Source: Xylaria sp. FL1777 (lineage: Eukaryota > Ascomycota > Sordariomycetes > Xylariales > Xylariaceae). Taken from it: DNA of 64,000 bases. The stretch lies in contig MU400518.1 of assembly GCA_022578965.1 (NCBI GenBank), forward strand, positions 310,001-374,000, in the 5' to 3' direction. Positions 46,559 to 58,506 of this stretch are shown one piece after another. The first letter of the stretch is position 1. Every line of letters starts with the position of its first letter. The position numbers were made by a program, and so were the translations under genes. A model generated the notes under the pieces. The model did not search any database. It was given only the letters and a program-made list of their open reading frames with translations, and had not been told where the DNA came from.

Positions 46559-47701
46559 TTAGTAGAGTGGGTGGCGTTTCTGAACAGGGTAGCCGGTACC
46601 AGCGGGGCTACCAGTTGACACTGTGCCATTGCCGCTGGGGTAGGGGATAACAGTGGCGGTAGCAGTGACGGTAGCATCACTGCCAGACTCTTCCGGAGGG
46701 CACTCATCCTCATCATCACCAGTGCTGCCACTGTTGTTGCTCGTGCTGGTCGGTGAAGCACCAGTCGCAGTAGCTGTGGCGGCAGATTCATCAGGAATCT
46801 TGACACCGGTGGGGTAGCCGGACCCGTTGCCACCAACAGTGATATAAACGGTGCTAGCAGGTGCGGTCTCGGTGACAGTAACAGTCGCAGCGGAGCATTC
46901 GGCCTCGCCAGAAACGGAACTTGAGCCAGATCCAGAGCCAGATCCGGACCCTGAACCAGAGTTAGAGCCAGAGTTAGAACCAGAGCCTGAGCCGGAGTTG
47001 GAGCCGGAGCCGATGACAGTTGAGGTGGAGGTAGAGCCGGGAACAGTGACAGTGCGGGTGGAAGTTGTGGTTCTTGTGGTGGTCGTGGTCCCTTCCTCGC
47101 TGGTAACATCGCTACCAGTATCAGAACCACCAGGGCCAGAATCGGAACCAGAAGGCAAGGGGCTGGCAGTAATGGTAACGATCTGAGTGAAGGTAGAGTG
47201 GATAGTTGTGACTGTAACGGACTGGGAACCCTCAGGGCCGAGAGTCATAGTCAACGTCGAATCACCAGTGGTGACGGTGGGATAGACGCTCACGCCAACG
47301 CCAGCGCCAGAGCTAGGAGCTGGGGTCTGGGCGGGGCTATTGTCAGTGCTGGTGAGAACATGGGTGGTTCCAGAGATGAGACCACTGCTGTGGGCACCAA
47401 TAACAGAGCTGGAGATGGAAGTGGCTTCAGTGACAGGGCAGACAGTGGTGGTCAGGTCGATGACCTCGGTGACAGTGACTGGACCGGTCGAGTTACCAGC
47501 ATTGGCAGGGCAGTTTGTGATTGTGGGTGCACATGAAGTAATGGTATGAACACTGGTGATAGCCACAGTCAAGGTAGTAGAAGGGCCAGCAGCAGCAGAC
47601 TCATTTCGTCGAGCATAGGGTACGTGCATGTGGCGAGGGTGGTGGTTGTATGCAGAGGCAAGGCCGGCAAGGAGGCCAAATGCAACAATAGTAGACTTCA
47701 T
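46559..47701 (-). CDS. Secreted Ser/Thr-rich cell-surface protein
   Basis: A single exon encodes 380 residues. The signal peptide ([15 protein letters not shown]) is followed by a short His-rich start (YNHHPRHMH) and then long Ser/Thr/Val-rich stretches that would be heavily O-mannosylated, with TVTVTET-type repeats (for example [18 protein letters not shown]). A central Gly/Ser/Asn hexamer-repeat linker is encoded at about 46919-47013. No GPI-attachment signal is seen; the C-terminus is VQKRHPLY, with a Lys-Arg pair suitable for Kex2 cleavage. A role in the cell wall or extracellular matrix is inferred from composition only. Confidence 0.8.
   Translation of the reverse strand: MKSTIVAFGLLAGLASAYNHHPRHMHVPYARRNESAAAGPSTTLTVAITSVHTITSCAPTITNCPANAGNSTGPVTVTEVIDLTTTVCPVTEATSISSSVIGAHSSGLISGTTHVLTSTDNSPAQTPAPSSGAGVGVSVYPTVTTGDSTLTMTLGPEGSQSVTVTTIHSTFTQIVTITASPLPSGSDSGPGGSDTGSDVTSEEGTTTTTRTTTSTRTVTVPGSTSTSTVIGSGSNSGSGSGSNSGSNSGSGSGSGSGSGSSSVSGEAECSAATVTVTETAPASTVYITVGGNGSGYPTGVKIPDESAATATATGASPTSTSNNSGSTGDDEDECPPEESGSDATVTATATVIPYPSGNGTVSTGSPAGTGYPVQKRHPLY
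46919..47013 (-). repeat. GS/NS-coding hexamer tandem repeat
   Basis: About sixteen imperfect copies of a CCAGAG/CCAGAT/CCGGAG-type hexamer (plus strand) encode the Gly-Ser/Asn-Ser linker of the secreted protein. Such coding microsatellites vary in copy number between strains. Confidence 0.8.
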
Positions 47702-50700
47702 TTTGAAAGTTTGGGTTAAGATGTCTCGAGTATTCGATTTTACTTGGTTCTCTCAACTTGGATCTCTTGGATCTGCGGTTCTTATTTGAGCAGTCGGTCT
47801 CGGACAGAGAATGATTGATACTTCGGGTGTCGTCGAAGGAGTGGACGTCTGCAAAGTGCAACACGAATAAAAAAGCGAAAGTCGATTCCGCGGTAGCTGA
47901 GCAGACACAGTTGCTAGGAGGTTCGCAAATGGAACGATGTGCGAAGAAGTGAAGACGGCTGGCTGAGCAGGAAGGAATGTAAGCGACGGACAGCGTCGAA
48001 GGGAAAAGGAGAGACTCGAGATAGACTCAGAAGAATAAAGAACACGCAAGAGGTGAGAGGAGAAAGAGGGAAAGAGAAAAGAGAGGGGATCCCCAATTAT
48101 GAGCCTTTTTACTCGATACTTGTCACCATGTACATACAACCAGTCGCCTGCTGCAGCGATTCGACCCCAACCGACCCAACCTCGTCACATCCACTCTACT
48201 AACGTGGAAGTATACATGCACGCCGAATAGGCGACTATGGTACCTATCCCGCAGTCCTCGATCCATGTCATATTCTCTCTCACTTATTACTCCAGGGCCT
48301 AGTCCGTGTACCTATACTACTTAGTGTAGTATACCTAGGTGTGGTGTACGTAGTAGTGTAGTGTATTGTACATATTGTACATAGCTAGTTTATTTCAAGT
48401 GGCATCGCTCCACTTAAGACAGCCCGGACTTTCGTTCGTCTAACGTCTACGCAGCTGGGGGCAGAGGAGAGGGGAGAAAGCAGAGAAGGAGGAGGGAACC
48501 AGGTTGGCGATGGAGGACAGTCCTGTCCAGCCCAGCGTTAAGGCGTGGCGCTTGCCCCTGAGACCCACACACCAGCTCGTCAGCCCACGCCGATATGTAC
48601 CTATACTAGTGCAACCCCTGCCGATAACATATGCAGGTACACCATCGTGAAACAGGAGCTCTGGCCAATGGCAGACCAGAATTCGGTTGGCCCGATCTCA
48701 CTGCGTGCCCCTTTGGCCACTGAGAAGAAAGCAGGAAGCTCCCGAGGTGATCGATCATTGTCGGCGTGCCGCCACAACCAGATGTGAGAACGAAAATGAT
48801 TTACAGAAACAGCAGGGAGCGACCGGGTACTTGGCCCCCAGCAGCAAGCCCTACTTACAGTACCCTAGGTATATGTAGATACCAGTACTTATACGACAAT
48901 CAAAACACATCAGGTAGGCGATCACCCGCCCTCTCAGCTCATGGTACAAAACATTTGAACTTAGTGTAGAGTAGGGATCTCGCATCACTCATTCAACCTC
49001 AATTTCCACAGGCGGTTGGTGACGCATGACAAACAAGACATCCATGGCGGCCTCGCAGCTGGATATCCAGCGACGACGGCGCAAGGACGTGTTTCGTGAA
49101 ACCCGGTACCAAGCTGCCATGGATCCTTACTGGAACCTCTGCCAGGTTGCAGGTTGGCGCTTTCTCCTGAGCAGTCACGCGGAGATTGTCGCCGCCGGAG
49201 ATGAGGGCAATTTTGGGGCGATATTGCTTCCGCCTATTGCGTCGCAACCACGTGTAAGTGAGTATGGTATTCCGACGACTGAGTGTGCAACGGACAATAA
49301 CTTTAAAAATTCTCTCTTTGTTCCTTAGTTATACGTACAGGATCGAGTATACTGGTACTTTACCGTACGTACACATATACACTACTACCTATGTACGTAC
49401 ACCCGATGTGGACGAGAGGGGTGACGCCACCCACTTGGTGACGGCCTAGACCATAGCATAAGTACAGAACTCGTAACACACCGTCTTCTCAGTATTGCTT
49501 GGTGTTTGGATCCTTTGTCAGATTTCTGATTCTGTCATCATGCAGAGGGATGCGCGCAATGAACACCAAGAACAACGCTTAGCATACCTGTTATAAACCA
49601 GCCCAAGCCCTAATAATCCGATGAAAAGAATACATGTAAGGAAAAAAAAAGACGAAACCATTGATCGGCGATTGCGATACATCCATTCCAAGCTTTTTGT
49701 TGAGGCAGTGTCCTATCGCATTTCGTTGACCCTTCGTAATATACAGACGAACCTTGGCCAAAGCCCCCCGTTTCCAGGCCCTTACTGTATGTAAGCGCCC
49801 AAAAGATCCCTCCGTCGCTAAACTTGGTGCCTGAGATAATGTTGTGAGGGAGAGCCCTTTGTACAAAACAGGACAACGCCCTACGCCACACCAATCCTTG
49901 TAATCAATTGCCCAATGCCACGTTTTGGTACAGCAGACCTGCCATCTCCTGCGAAATTGAAGCCGCAATTTGTGTCAGTGGTTTCTTTTTCGTCGATCCG
50001 AGACCTCTTTGTTTTCCGAGACTACCTAGCAAATCTGCACGACCCGCCTACCACTGCATTACCGGTATATGCCAAAAGAGGGACAAAATGTCACCCCAAG
50101 GATTCAATCAACGAAAATAAAAGAACTCAATAATGAAAAAAAATTATCTAATACATCCGAACCTGTATTACACAATACTGCAACCATCGGATTCCGTAGC
50201 GAATGGACTACATACAGCAGTACAACCCTATACGCAGTATGTACAGCTTGCATCGCCAGCCATCCCAGCCACTATGTCCTTCCAGAACCATCCACTGGCC
50301 AAGAATGGCCTTCGGCTAGAATTATACTAGTGTAAGCGCATGTCTGAATCCTTCATTTCCATGTACCCTAGTAAGCACGTGTGGTACCTATTCGTTTATG
50401 GGAATTTTTGCGCGCACCCACCTAGTAACATGACCGAGTTGAGTTGGATTCAGTCAAGTTTGAAGAATGATTTAGATAACAGAGCTCCTGGTTCAGAATT
50501 CAGATGCATGAAACCATCTCCTGCCCACCAATTCAACCTTTTTCTATATACGCCGTACAATAAATACCTACTCCCTCCGCTTACTTATGGAGGCTGAGCC
50601 AAACCAAGTGTTTCTCCCTACGGGGAAAGGCGCCCATCCGGTCGTGCTGGGATTATTGGTGAAACAGACCTAACCCGATGATTTCTCTTTTCGAATTGGC

Positions 50701-50788
50701 GATGGAATTTCCCTCCCACGTCACATACATGTATTATTCTCGTGGCTGACTACTGCGTAAGTTGGTGACTAGTATGTAGCACTCTCTA

Positions 50789-51075
50789 CGAAGGTCCCGG
50801 CAAAAAGTTCTAATCATCGCTAAGCTAATAAACAGTGCAAAACTTTTAGCGTTTTTTGAACGCGTAGATTATCTACCAAGTGTAAGCGGCCCGCACCAAG
50901 TGCCAAATTCTTTTTATGGACCGCTACCAACTGTTACCGACTGCCAAAAATTGCCAACCGAACTGCCCATTCAATCGACGCTCTGGCTGGCACTTGCCCA
51001 AGCCGTATGGAGCCCAAGCTATACACACTATGTGGAGTTGCCAAGGATGATTAGAACTTTTTGCCGCGACCTTCG
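50789..51075. mobile_element. Tc1/mariner-type MITE with 30-bp inverted repeats
   Basis: Left end 50789-50818 and right end 51046-51075 are reverse complements at 29 of 30 positions (mismatch at 51067). Each starts with CGAAGGTC at the outer edge. Both ends are directly flanked by TA (50787-50788 and 51076-51077), the target duplication of Tc1/mariner elements. The 287-bp interior carries no transposase, so it is a non-autonomous element. It contains several CCAACTG/CCAAGTG-like words. Confidence 0.85.
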
Positions 51076-51561
51076 TACATGTACCTAAATTGATGCAAAA
51101 CAAGCCTACAGGGGTCGCTCGAACAACAGTAGAAGCTTAGCTTCTCTCATCAGGGAAATGAACAATCAGGATAGTGTTTCACATCGAATGCCAATTTTCA
51201 TTGTCTTTCCAACTCGTACCCAGTTGAAGGGTCTATGGGTCAGCTTCTTTGTGACAACTACTACTACACACGGGGCAACTTCTGTTGCCTCGCCGGAATA
51301 TGCTTATGAAATTCCAGTAAACGCCTTTCTCCCCAGGTCCGGTTGATGGACCGTGGTATCATATTTCCCTTCCCGCCGCTTTAAATGCTGTGTTGAATGC
51401 TCCAGTTTCCCGGCCGCCTGGCTTGCCCGTATGACTTTTTGGTATATGACAGTTTCACGAAAACCCACGCCACAGAGAACGCCGATGTTGAAATCGAAGG
51501 CAACCGCCTAGTCCGGCGCAGAAATGCTAATCAGAAAAATAAAAATAAAAAATAAAAAAGT

Positions 51562-51582
51562 CGCTTGTTTACTGAACAAGCG
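51562..51582 (-). terminator. Hairpin with T-rich flank behind methionine synthase
   Basis: CGCTTGTT and AACAAGCG form a perfect 8-bp stem around a 5-nt loop, 30 nt past the MET6 stop codon. On the gene's strand the stem is followed by a T-rich run. It looks like a bacterial intrinsic terminator; in a fungal 3' UTR it may influence RNA stability or be coincidental. Confidence 0.4.
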
Positions 51583-51611
51583 CCTGAGTTTTTTTTAAGT
51601 TAAGTTGCCAT

Positions 51612-54038
51612 TTATTTGGCATACTTGGCACGGTAGAACTTGGCGGCATTGACCAGGTTGATCAGTGCCTCCTTGGTCTCCTTCCACTGGCGGGTCTTGA
51701 GACCACAGTCGGGGTTGATCCAAAGTTGCTCAGGCTTCAGGTACTGAAGCATCTCCTCGATGCGGTCCTTGATCTCCTGCTCGCTAGGTATACGGGGCGA
51801 ATGGATATCGTAAACACCAGGGCCGATATGACGGGGGTAGGCCTCGTCAACGAAAACACTGAGCAACTTTGAGTCAGACTTGCTGTTCTCAATGGACAGC
51901 ACATCGGCATCAAGAGCGGCGATAGCGTGGAAGAAGTCCTGGAACTCTGAGTAGCAGAAGTGGGAGTGGATCTGAGTTGAATCCTCCACACCAACAGTAG
52001 AGAGTTTGAAGGCCTTAACGGCCCAGCTCAGGTAGGCCTCACGCTCCTTGCCAGCTCGCAGGGGAAGACCCTCACGAAGGGCAGGCTCATCGACCTGGAT
52101 CACATCAACACCGGCCTTCTCAAGGTCAACGACCTCGTCACGAAGAGCAAGAGCGAGCTGCTCGGCCTGGACAGACTGGTGGACATCATCACGGGGGAAA
52201 GACCACCGTAAGCACGTGACGGGACCAGTCAACATACCCTTCATGGGCTTCTTGGACACCGAAACGGCGTACTTAGACTCCTTGACGGTCATGGGGGCCG
52301 GGCGAGAGATGTCGCCGACAATGATGGGAGGTCGTACGCAACGTGAACCGTAACTCTGTACCCAAGCGTGGGTAGTGAAAGCATAGCCATCAAGGCGCTC
52401 ACCGAAATACTGGACCATGTCGTTACGCTCTGGCTCGCCGTGAACGTAGACGTCAAGGTCAAGCTCATCCTGGATCTTAACATTCATGTCAATCTCCTGT
52501 TCAATGAACTTGTCATATTGAGCCTCTGTGATCTCCTTCTTGGTGAACTTGCTTCGCTGAATACGGATCTCCTTGGTCTGAGGGAATGATCCGATAGTAG
52601 TAGTAGGGAATAGAGGAAGCTTGAGCTTCGCTTGCTGTTGAGAAATTCTGCTAGGGAATTCAGACTTGCGGTTGTAATCGGAGGGTTGGATCTTTGACTG
52701 CCTGTCCTTGACCTCAGGGTTGTTGGTACGCTTGGATGTAGCACGAGCATTCATCGACTTGGCATTAGCCTCTAGCGCATCCTTAACGGAAGCAGGGCCG
52801 TCAGTGACGGCCTTAGCAATGATAGCAATTTCAACGGCCTTCTCAGAAGCAAAAGAGAACCAATCGGCAATCTCGGGGTCCAGCTTCTTCTCACTGGCAA
52901 GGGTGTGGGGAGTGTGGAGGAGAGAGCTGGATGTGGCAACAATAACACGGTCCTTGCCGAGTTTCTGAATGGCAGTCTCTACAGTCTCAATGGCACGCTT
53001 GAAGTTGGTCTTCCAGATGTTACGGCCGTCAACGACACCAGCTGACAGGATGGTCTTGGGGCCAAGGGCACCAGTAACAGTCTCGAGTTGCTCCGGGTTG
53101 CGAACTAGGTCAATGTGCACAGCATAGATATCCTTGGGGAGGGCCTCAAGGTTGTGGACAATATCACCGAAGTAGGTGGTGAAGACGAGCTTGGGGATCT
53201 TGTCACCAAGGCTAGCGAGCTTCTCGTAGGTAGGCTGGAAGGCAGCCTTAGTCTTGGCGGGAAGATCAAACACGAGCACAGGCTCGTCAATCTGAACAGT
53301 CTCAGCACCAGCCTGCTTGAGCTGGGTCAACAGCTGCTCGTAGACGGGGAGCAATTTGCTGAGGAGGTCAATGGGTTCGACACTCTGGCCACGGTCGGCC
53401 TTGCCGAGGTGTAGGAAAGAGACAGGGCCGACTAGAACAGGTCTGGTAATTATGCCAGCCTCCTTAGCCTCGAGGAACTCGTTGACAGCCTTGGGGCTGG
53501 AAGTCAGGGTGAAGGTCTGGTTGTCCTGTAGGGTGGGCTTGACGTAGTGGTAGTTGGAGTCAAACCACTTCACCATTTCCAAACTGGGGACATCAACACC
53601 GCCCTTCTGGTGGCCACGACCCATGGCAAAGTATTCATCGACCCGGTCGAGACCAGCGCTTGAATAACGCTCAGGTACAGCCTGTAGACAATGGCACGTC
53701 AGCGAATGCAGCAAGGATAACAGGTAAAGTCAGGCCATTTGCTTACACCGAAGTCTTGGATATGTGTGAGAACTTGATCATAGAGAGCAAAGTCGTTGCT
53801 AGGAATGACATCGACACCTGCGTTCTTCTGGATCTGCCAGTGGGCGAGGCGGAGGCGCTTGGCCTCAGCAAGGAGATCAGCTTGGGACAGATTGCCAGCC
53901 CAGTCTTTTGGCACACGAGTCAGTTGCTGCAAGAATACCATCATCAGTGTAGGTCAGATACGCACAAGCCTCAGTCGCCTTCTTCAGGTCACGGTTTACA
54001 CCCATGCGGGGAAACCCGAGAATGGCGGATTGAACCAT
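51612..54038 (-). CDS. MET6: Cobalamin-independent methionine synthase
   Basis: Exons 54038-53966, 53904-53747 and 53681-51612 encode 766 residues, the standard MetE length. Both family halves are present: the N-terminal half (MVQSAILGFPRMGVNRDLKK; DEYFAMGRGHQ) and the catalytic C-terminal barrel (TTTIGSFPQTKEIR). Zinc ligands are visible in HSHFCYSEF (His, Cys) and NPDCGLKTR (Cys). It transfers a methyl group from 5-methyl-tetrahydrofolate (polyglutamate form) to homocysteine in the cytosol. Splicing restores EAYWAGNLSQ and DFGAVPERY, both matching homologues. An in-frame upstream extension of the second exon (KDW..) is best treated as intron. The gene uses mainly C-ending codons, consistent with high expression. 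Confidence 0.96.
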
Positions 54039-55832
54039 CTTGACGGTGGCCCGGAATACCTGCTTGTGAAGTGGTTTTCTACACAAATTTTCAGAGTCAG
54101 CGGGGTTAAAGTATGGATTGAGGAGGGGGAAAGCTTACGAGAGATACAGACTTCCACTTCCGAATTTCCAATTGCTCGACCACGAAATAAGATATAGCTG
54201 TTGCTACCAAGGACAACAGCAGGAATAATCTATAGAAATACTGGTCTGAGATGTTTAGGAGAGTCTGAGAGAAGAAGAAGAGAAGAGAAGGAGGGGGGAG
54301 ATGATAGAGGAGGGGATGCGACAATAAGAAGAAAAGATCGAGCTGTGCAAGGAGGGGTCTTCGGAGCTCAAGGAACCAGTGGCAGCCAATAGCGTAGATG
54401 CTTACCTGTGGAGATTGTACCACTGTACCCTGCAATGCAATGGAGGGGTTAGGCTAAGAAGAGTGCCTAGAGGGGCCTACCAGAAGCCAAACTTTTCCAC
54501 AGTCAGCACATCTTACCTCCATTACTTTACTGAGTATATTTTCACTAGGGCGTACTGGATAGATGCAAGAGCCCCGACTCCGAAAGCGGGCGGAAGGATC
54601 AGATCACCGGGTAGGCCGGCGCTGATTCGTTCCCAGCAACAGCCCAGTAATGGCTGCATCCCAATAGCTTACATACCATGTACCTTACCAACAACAGTAT
54701 GGATAGATATATTCTTTCCCCTCAGTTTAATATTGAGCGGTGAGCCTCATACGCTACCGCTGTACCTACCTGATCGCAGTATTTCCTAATCCTCATCTCT
54801 CTAAACGAACTCAAGAGACCATAAGCGTCTAATACGAGGTACGTAGATATAATAGAATAAATAGAGGAGCACGAAGACGAAGACGGCGGTGTGCCACGGT
54901 ACTGCGCTTGATCCATCTGCTTCGACCCGCCAGTGACTTACTGTATTGACCACACGTTGGCTTCGGGATGAAGCAATCGGTGCACGATTATGCGTGATTA
55001 CGGCTCATCGAGCACCTACATGCACAGTAGAGCTTACTTACATTGCAGACCCATTTGCCTGCCGTGGTCATCTTGATAGTCTATCTATATGTACATCCGC
55101 TGTGAAAAAACACTACGCCAGCCAAACCCTTATCAGGTAGGTATCTTATATAGTAGGTACCTACCTACTGAATCATACCTTATTCTTTAAAGTAGAGGCT
55201 GTTAAATAACCCATTTAAGTACTACGTAGGACTTAGATATAAATTACCTATGCTAAAGCGGTTTAAACCCCCCAGCTAAATAGCCCTGCCAAGGCGTCAA
55301 AGTTCTCAAAACCACGTAAGACTACCAAAGTATCTAACTACCTACGTATTTGTCTATACTATTCTATCTCCTAACCTTGGACCGTTAGAACCCTCTAAAT
55401 CGCGCTGTTTGTTAGCAATTAGGGTAATGAACGGATAGAATACGAAAACGAAGACCTATTAAGCAAACGGCTCATAGGCGTTTGCCAACTCCAAAGAATA
55501 CCTGCGTATTGCGGTCAGACTCGCTTACATAAAGCCTACTGTCTGGGGCTGAGGGTACCTGGTCTAGTGTCTTGTCATAAGGAGATCAACACGTGAACCA
55601 AGGATAATGTCACGACTATATATGGAACGTCGCCCGGCATTGAAAAAGCCCAGACGAGTCCAGCACATAGAAGTGCAGCATTTGAACAGCGGAAGAATTG
55701 AATGGTGGAATTGAATGGGTTATCAAATTATTAATATACAACGACACCCCCAAGAAGGCGCCGGCGGCGACATCGATTTCCATACCATCAGAACCAAACC
55801 TGCCAAACGCTCCGTACAACTAACTAACCAGT
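54039..55832. other. MET6 upstream region and AT-rich spacer
   Basis: The 5' side of MET6 includes a GA-rich tract at 54260-54335 (CT-rich on the sense strand, typical of strong fungal promoters or leaders). Farther right, 55140-55550 is AT-rich and gene-free with TAGGTACCTACC-type palindromes. No gene is supported. Confidence 0.55.
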
Positions 55833-57618
55833 CTAGACCATGGCGTTTTCTAAACGCATGTAGCATTGTGTCGGCTCTCTCGCGAACTTCTGCACGGCGC
55901 CATACCCGCTGAGCTCAGGCGGTGTTGGGAGGAGCTTGAAGTGCCAGATGATGAGAGCGAACTGCATCTTGAGTGTCTGCAGCGCGAGCTTCTTGCCGAA
56001 GCAGCCACGAGGCCCAAGTCCGAAGGCGAGCTGCGGCCCAGAGGTGGCATCGAAGGTCACGTCGCTCGAGTCGCGTGCCGTCTTGAGCCATCGCTCGGGT
56101 CGGAACGTGCTGATGTCTTTGTCGTCCCAGGCGCCCGAGAGAGCCTTGCCTTCGCCGCGGCGCGCCCCCGGACTGCGGATCGTGTCTGGTATGTTCATGT
56201 TGGGCTCCAAGTAGCCGGCGCCGTTGGCCATCAGGAAAACGTCCGTGCCCTTTGGAATGTGGCGTCCTAGCACGGTCGTGTCTTGCAAGGCTTGGCGGAC
56301 CACGAAGGCGATGGTATTAGCGTGGCGCAGCACCTCTTCAACCACAGCGTCGAGGTAGGGAATGTGCGCCTTGGAGAGCTCCTGGTAATTGGGGGCTCGC
56401 TTCTCCTGGAGGGCTTGAGGAAACGCGTCGTGGAGGGCCGCGCGTAGTTTATCCTGAGGGGCGGTGTTGTCAGTCAGCATCTTGACTCCCCAAGCCACCG
56501 TGGTGGCCGAGGTGTCGTGGCCGGCCATCATGAAACCGAAGAACTCGTCGGAGATGCCACGCTTGTGGTAATCGGGTTGACGACCTGCCTTGGTGGCAAC
56601 TTCCCTCTCACGCAGCAACACGGAGTGCAGAGCACTGCGAGGCTCGTCGTCACCCTTCTTTATCAGGGCTATGGATTCTTCCACCTTGTTGTGAATGTAG
56701 TTATCCTTGATGGCTGTGGCCTTCTTCATATACGGGAACTTTCGAAGGACCCATGAAGTTAGGACAGGTGCCGGCGACAGCTGTGTGTCTGTCACCGAAT
56801 TTGCCAGGGTAAGGACCGCGGAGAATATCTCAGGGATTTTACCGTCTGGGAAGGGGACTGGCTCATCGATGTTGGAGGGTATCTCGGGCTTCCATTGCAA
56901 TACGGCCTCGAGGCGTTGAATGGTGATACTCTCCGGTTCAGGCAGTCCGAAAGACGAGGCAAAGATTCCGTCTAGCGCGGCATACGTGATATCATGATGA
57001 GCTGAGAAGGGCCGGCCCTTGGCCATCTCACACTTGGCCTGCCATACCTTGATTAAGGTGCATACCGACTTATACACCTCGGGCGCGCTCACTGTGCTGA
57101 TGAAGGTTGGGGCCATGAGATGGTTGATAAGATTGCGATTATTCTTGAAGCGCGAATCAGATGAGAGGAATTGAATATGCTGTTCAGGAAGGATGCCGCC
57201 GATGAGCTCCCCAAAAAAGCCACTGCGGTCAAACTCTCTGCGCCTAAGCAGAATATCCTGGGCCTCAAAAGGATCCGTAACCACGACCCATGGCAGTGAT
57301 GCGGGCTTGATGAAGGCCTGGATGATGACACTCTGGTGTCGTGCAGTGAGCGAAGTCAACCAACACTGTTTCCAATTATTAATCAGTCTATTTCTCTCAA
57401 CACGATGTAGGTTATTGAAGACTGACGAAGATGCGTTTTGTACGCATGACATAGCCCATCATCTCGGGGACATCGCCGAACAATTTCTGGGAGGCATCCC
57501 GGTTGTATGGAATACCGGCGAGCGGCTTGGGGAGGATCGCTCGGTATCCCAGATACAACGCTACAGCGAGAAAGGCAACGAGCAGGTTGCCCTGGACAGA
57601 GGAAAATACAGCGCCCAT
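55833..57618 (-). CDS. Cytochrome P450 monooxygenase
   Basis: Exons 57618-57427 and 57365-55833 (61-nt intron) encode 574 residues. An N-terminal membrane anchor (LLVAFLAVALYLGYRAIL) precedes the proline hinge (PKPLAGIPY). Key motifs are the I-helix AGHDTSATT, the K-helix E-x-x-R in VEEVLRHAN, PERW, and the haem-binding FGLGPRGCFGKK with Cys519 as ligand. It is an ER-bound class II fungal P450 that needs a CPR reductase. The substrate is not evident; it may act in secondary metabolism or detoxification. The gene is divergent from the rhodopsin-domain gene (start 58507), 888 bp apart. Confidence 0.92.
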
Positions 57619-58506
57619 TCTGTCTCTTCCTTCGACTTCGACGTGCTACTGGGTTGGGTCACTGCAGCTGATGGGTGTAGATCAGCAAAAGAAACGAGGC
57701 AGTCTTTTGTCTCGAAGGTTTATGGTATACTATTGGATGTTACATGCAAGCGGAAGCCTACTGCATGGGATGTGGGTAATGGATATAAAGCCGAGTCCTG
57801 TCACAGGCCGGACGATGCTGCATATAAGTATGCAGTGAGTGGCGTGCTGGGACAGGGGAGGATGGGCTGTTGGCCTAGAAGGCATGAATGGCCGCCGTAT
57901 CTGCCAATCGACGATGGACCACCGAAGGGCACTCTGATGAGGGTGATCTTGTGTCGAATTGAGATACCCCGCTCATGCGTTCCTGCCAAGAATCCCTGAT
58001 GTGGTAACCAACTAGTAGTCTAGCTGGGGGGGGATGGATTGCGCCAGTCCGTCAGTCAGTCCCGTTCTTGTTAAGCGTTGACACAGAGTCTGGACCACGG
58101 TTCCAATTGTCACGCTCGTTGCAGCATCAGGTCATGGTAACACTTGTGCACCAGAGCAGAACGAGCCATTTTCTCAACTAGTATTCAACAGAGACCGTAA
58201 CCGAGGGCGACAAGGGGCTTCTCCCAGCGGCCAGAAATGCAGGTATAGCACAGTACCTATATAACTAGGGATGCTGAGTTATCTCTTCAGACGACCCGTG
58301 AATGAGAGAGAACAGGGTTAGGGTATCCTGGCACTACTGCAACGCTGACGAACTGCACATAATTGGCCTAGTCTCACCCGTGTGCTTGGGTTACACTCTA
58401 CGCGCAACGAGCAAAAAGCGTCGGCACGCCATCCAGAGTAAGCCTCGATACTCCTCATTCATTCGTTTCTTGTACACCACACAACGCCTTGGTGCCGTGC
58501 TTCAAA
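57619..58506. promoter_or_regulatory. Divergent P450/membrane-protein promoter region
   Basis: These 888 bp lie between two divergent start codons. A plus-strand frame crossing 57193-57999 is mostly antisense to the P450 and is not coding. No factor site can be named. Confidence 0.5.

Larger units (their letters stand above)
47702..51611. other. Gene-poor region with an inserted MITE
   Basis: This 3.9-kb stretch lies between the wall-protein start and the methionine synthase stop. Pyrimidine/purine-rich leader DNA is present at 48.0-48.2 kb. A possible but unsupported coding exon begins at 49026 (ATG, basic QRRRRKDVF) and reaches a GTAAGT donor at 49255; the best acceptor leads only to low-quality sequence. 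A transposon-like element lies at 50789-51075. Confidence 0.5.

Noticed and set aside
46851..47186. Glu/Pro repeat frame on the plus strand
   Set aside because: It is the opposite-strand translation of the Gly/Ser hexamer repeat in the secreted protein.
49026..49328. Possible small gene with a GTAAGT donor
   Set aside because: The first exon is open and has an ATG, but the only acceptor leads to a short low-complexity tail and there is no recognisable motif.
57193..57999. 268-codon plus-strand open frame
   Set aside because: Its first part is antisense to the P450 N-terminus; no domain or good start, and the rest overlaps the divergent promoter.
58314..58326. Telomere-like GGGTTAGGG
   Set aside because: Only a single near-copy; no tandem repeat, so no interstitial telomere.
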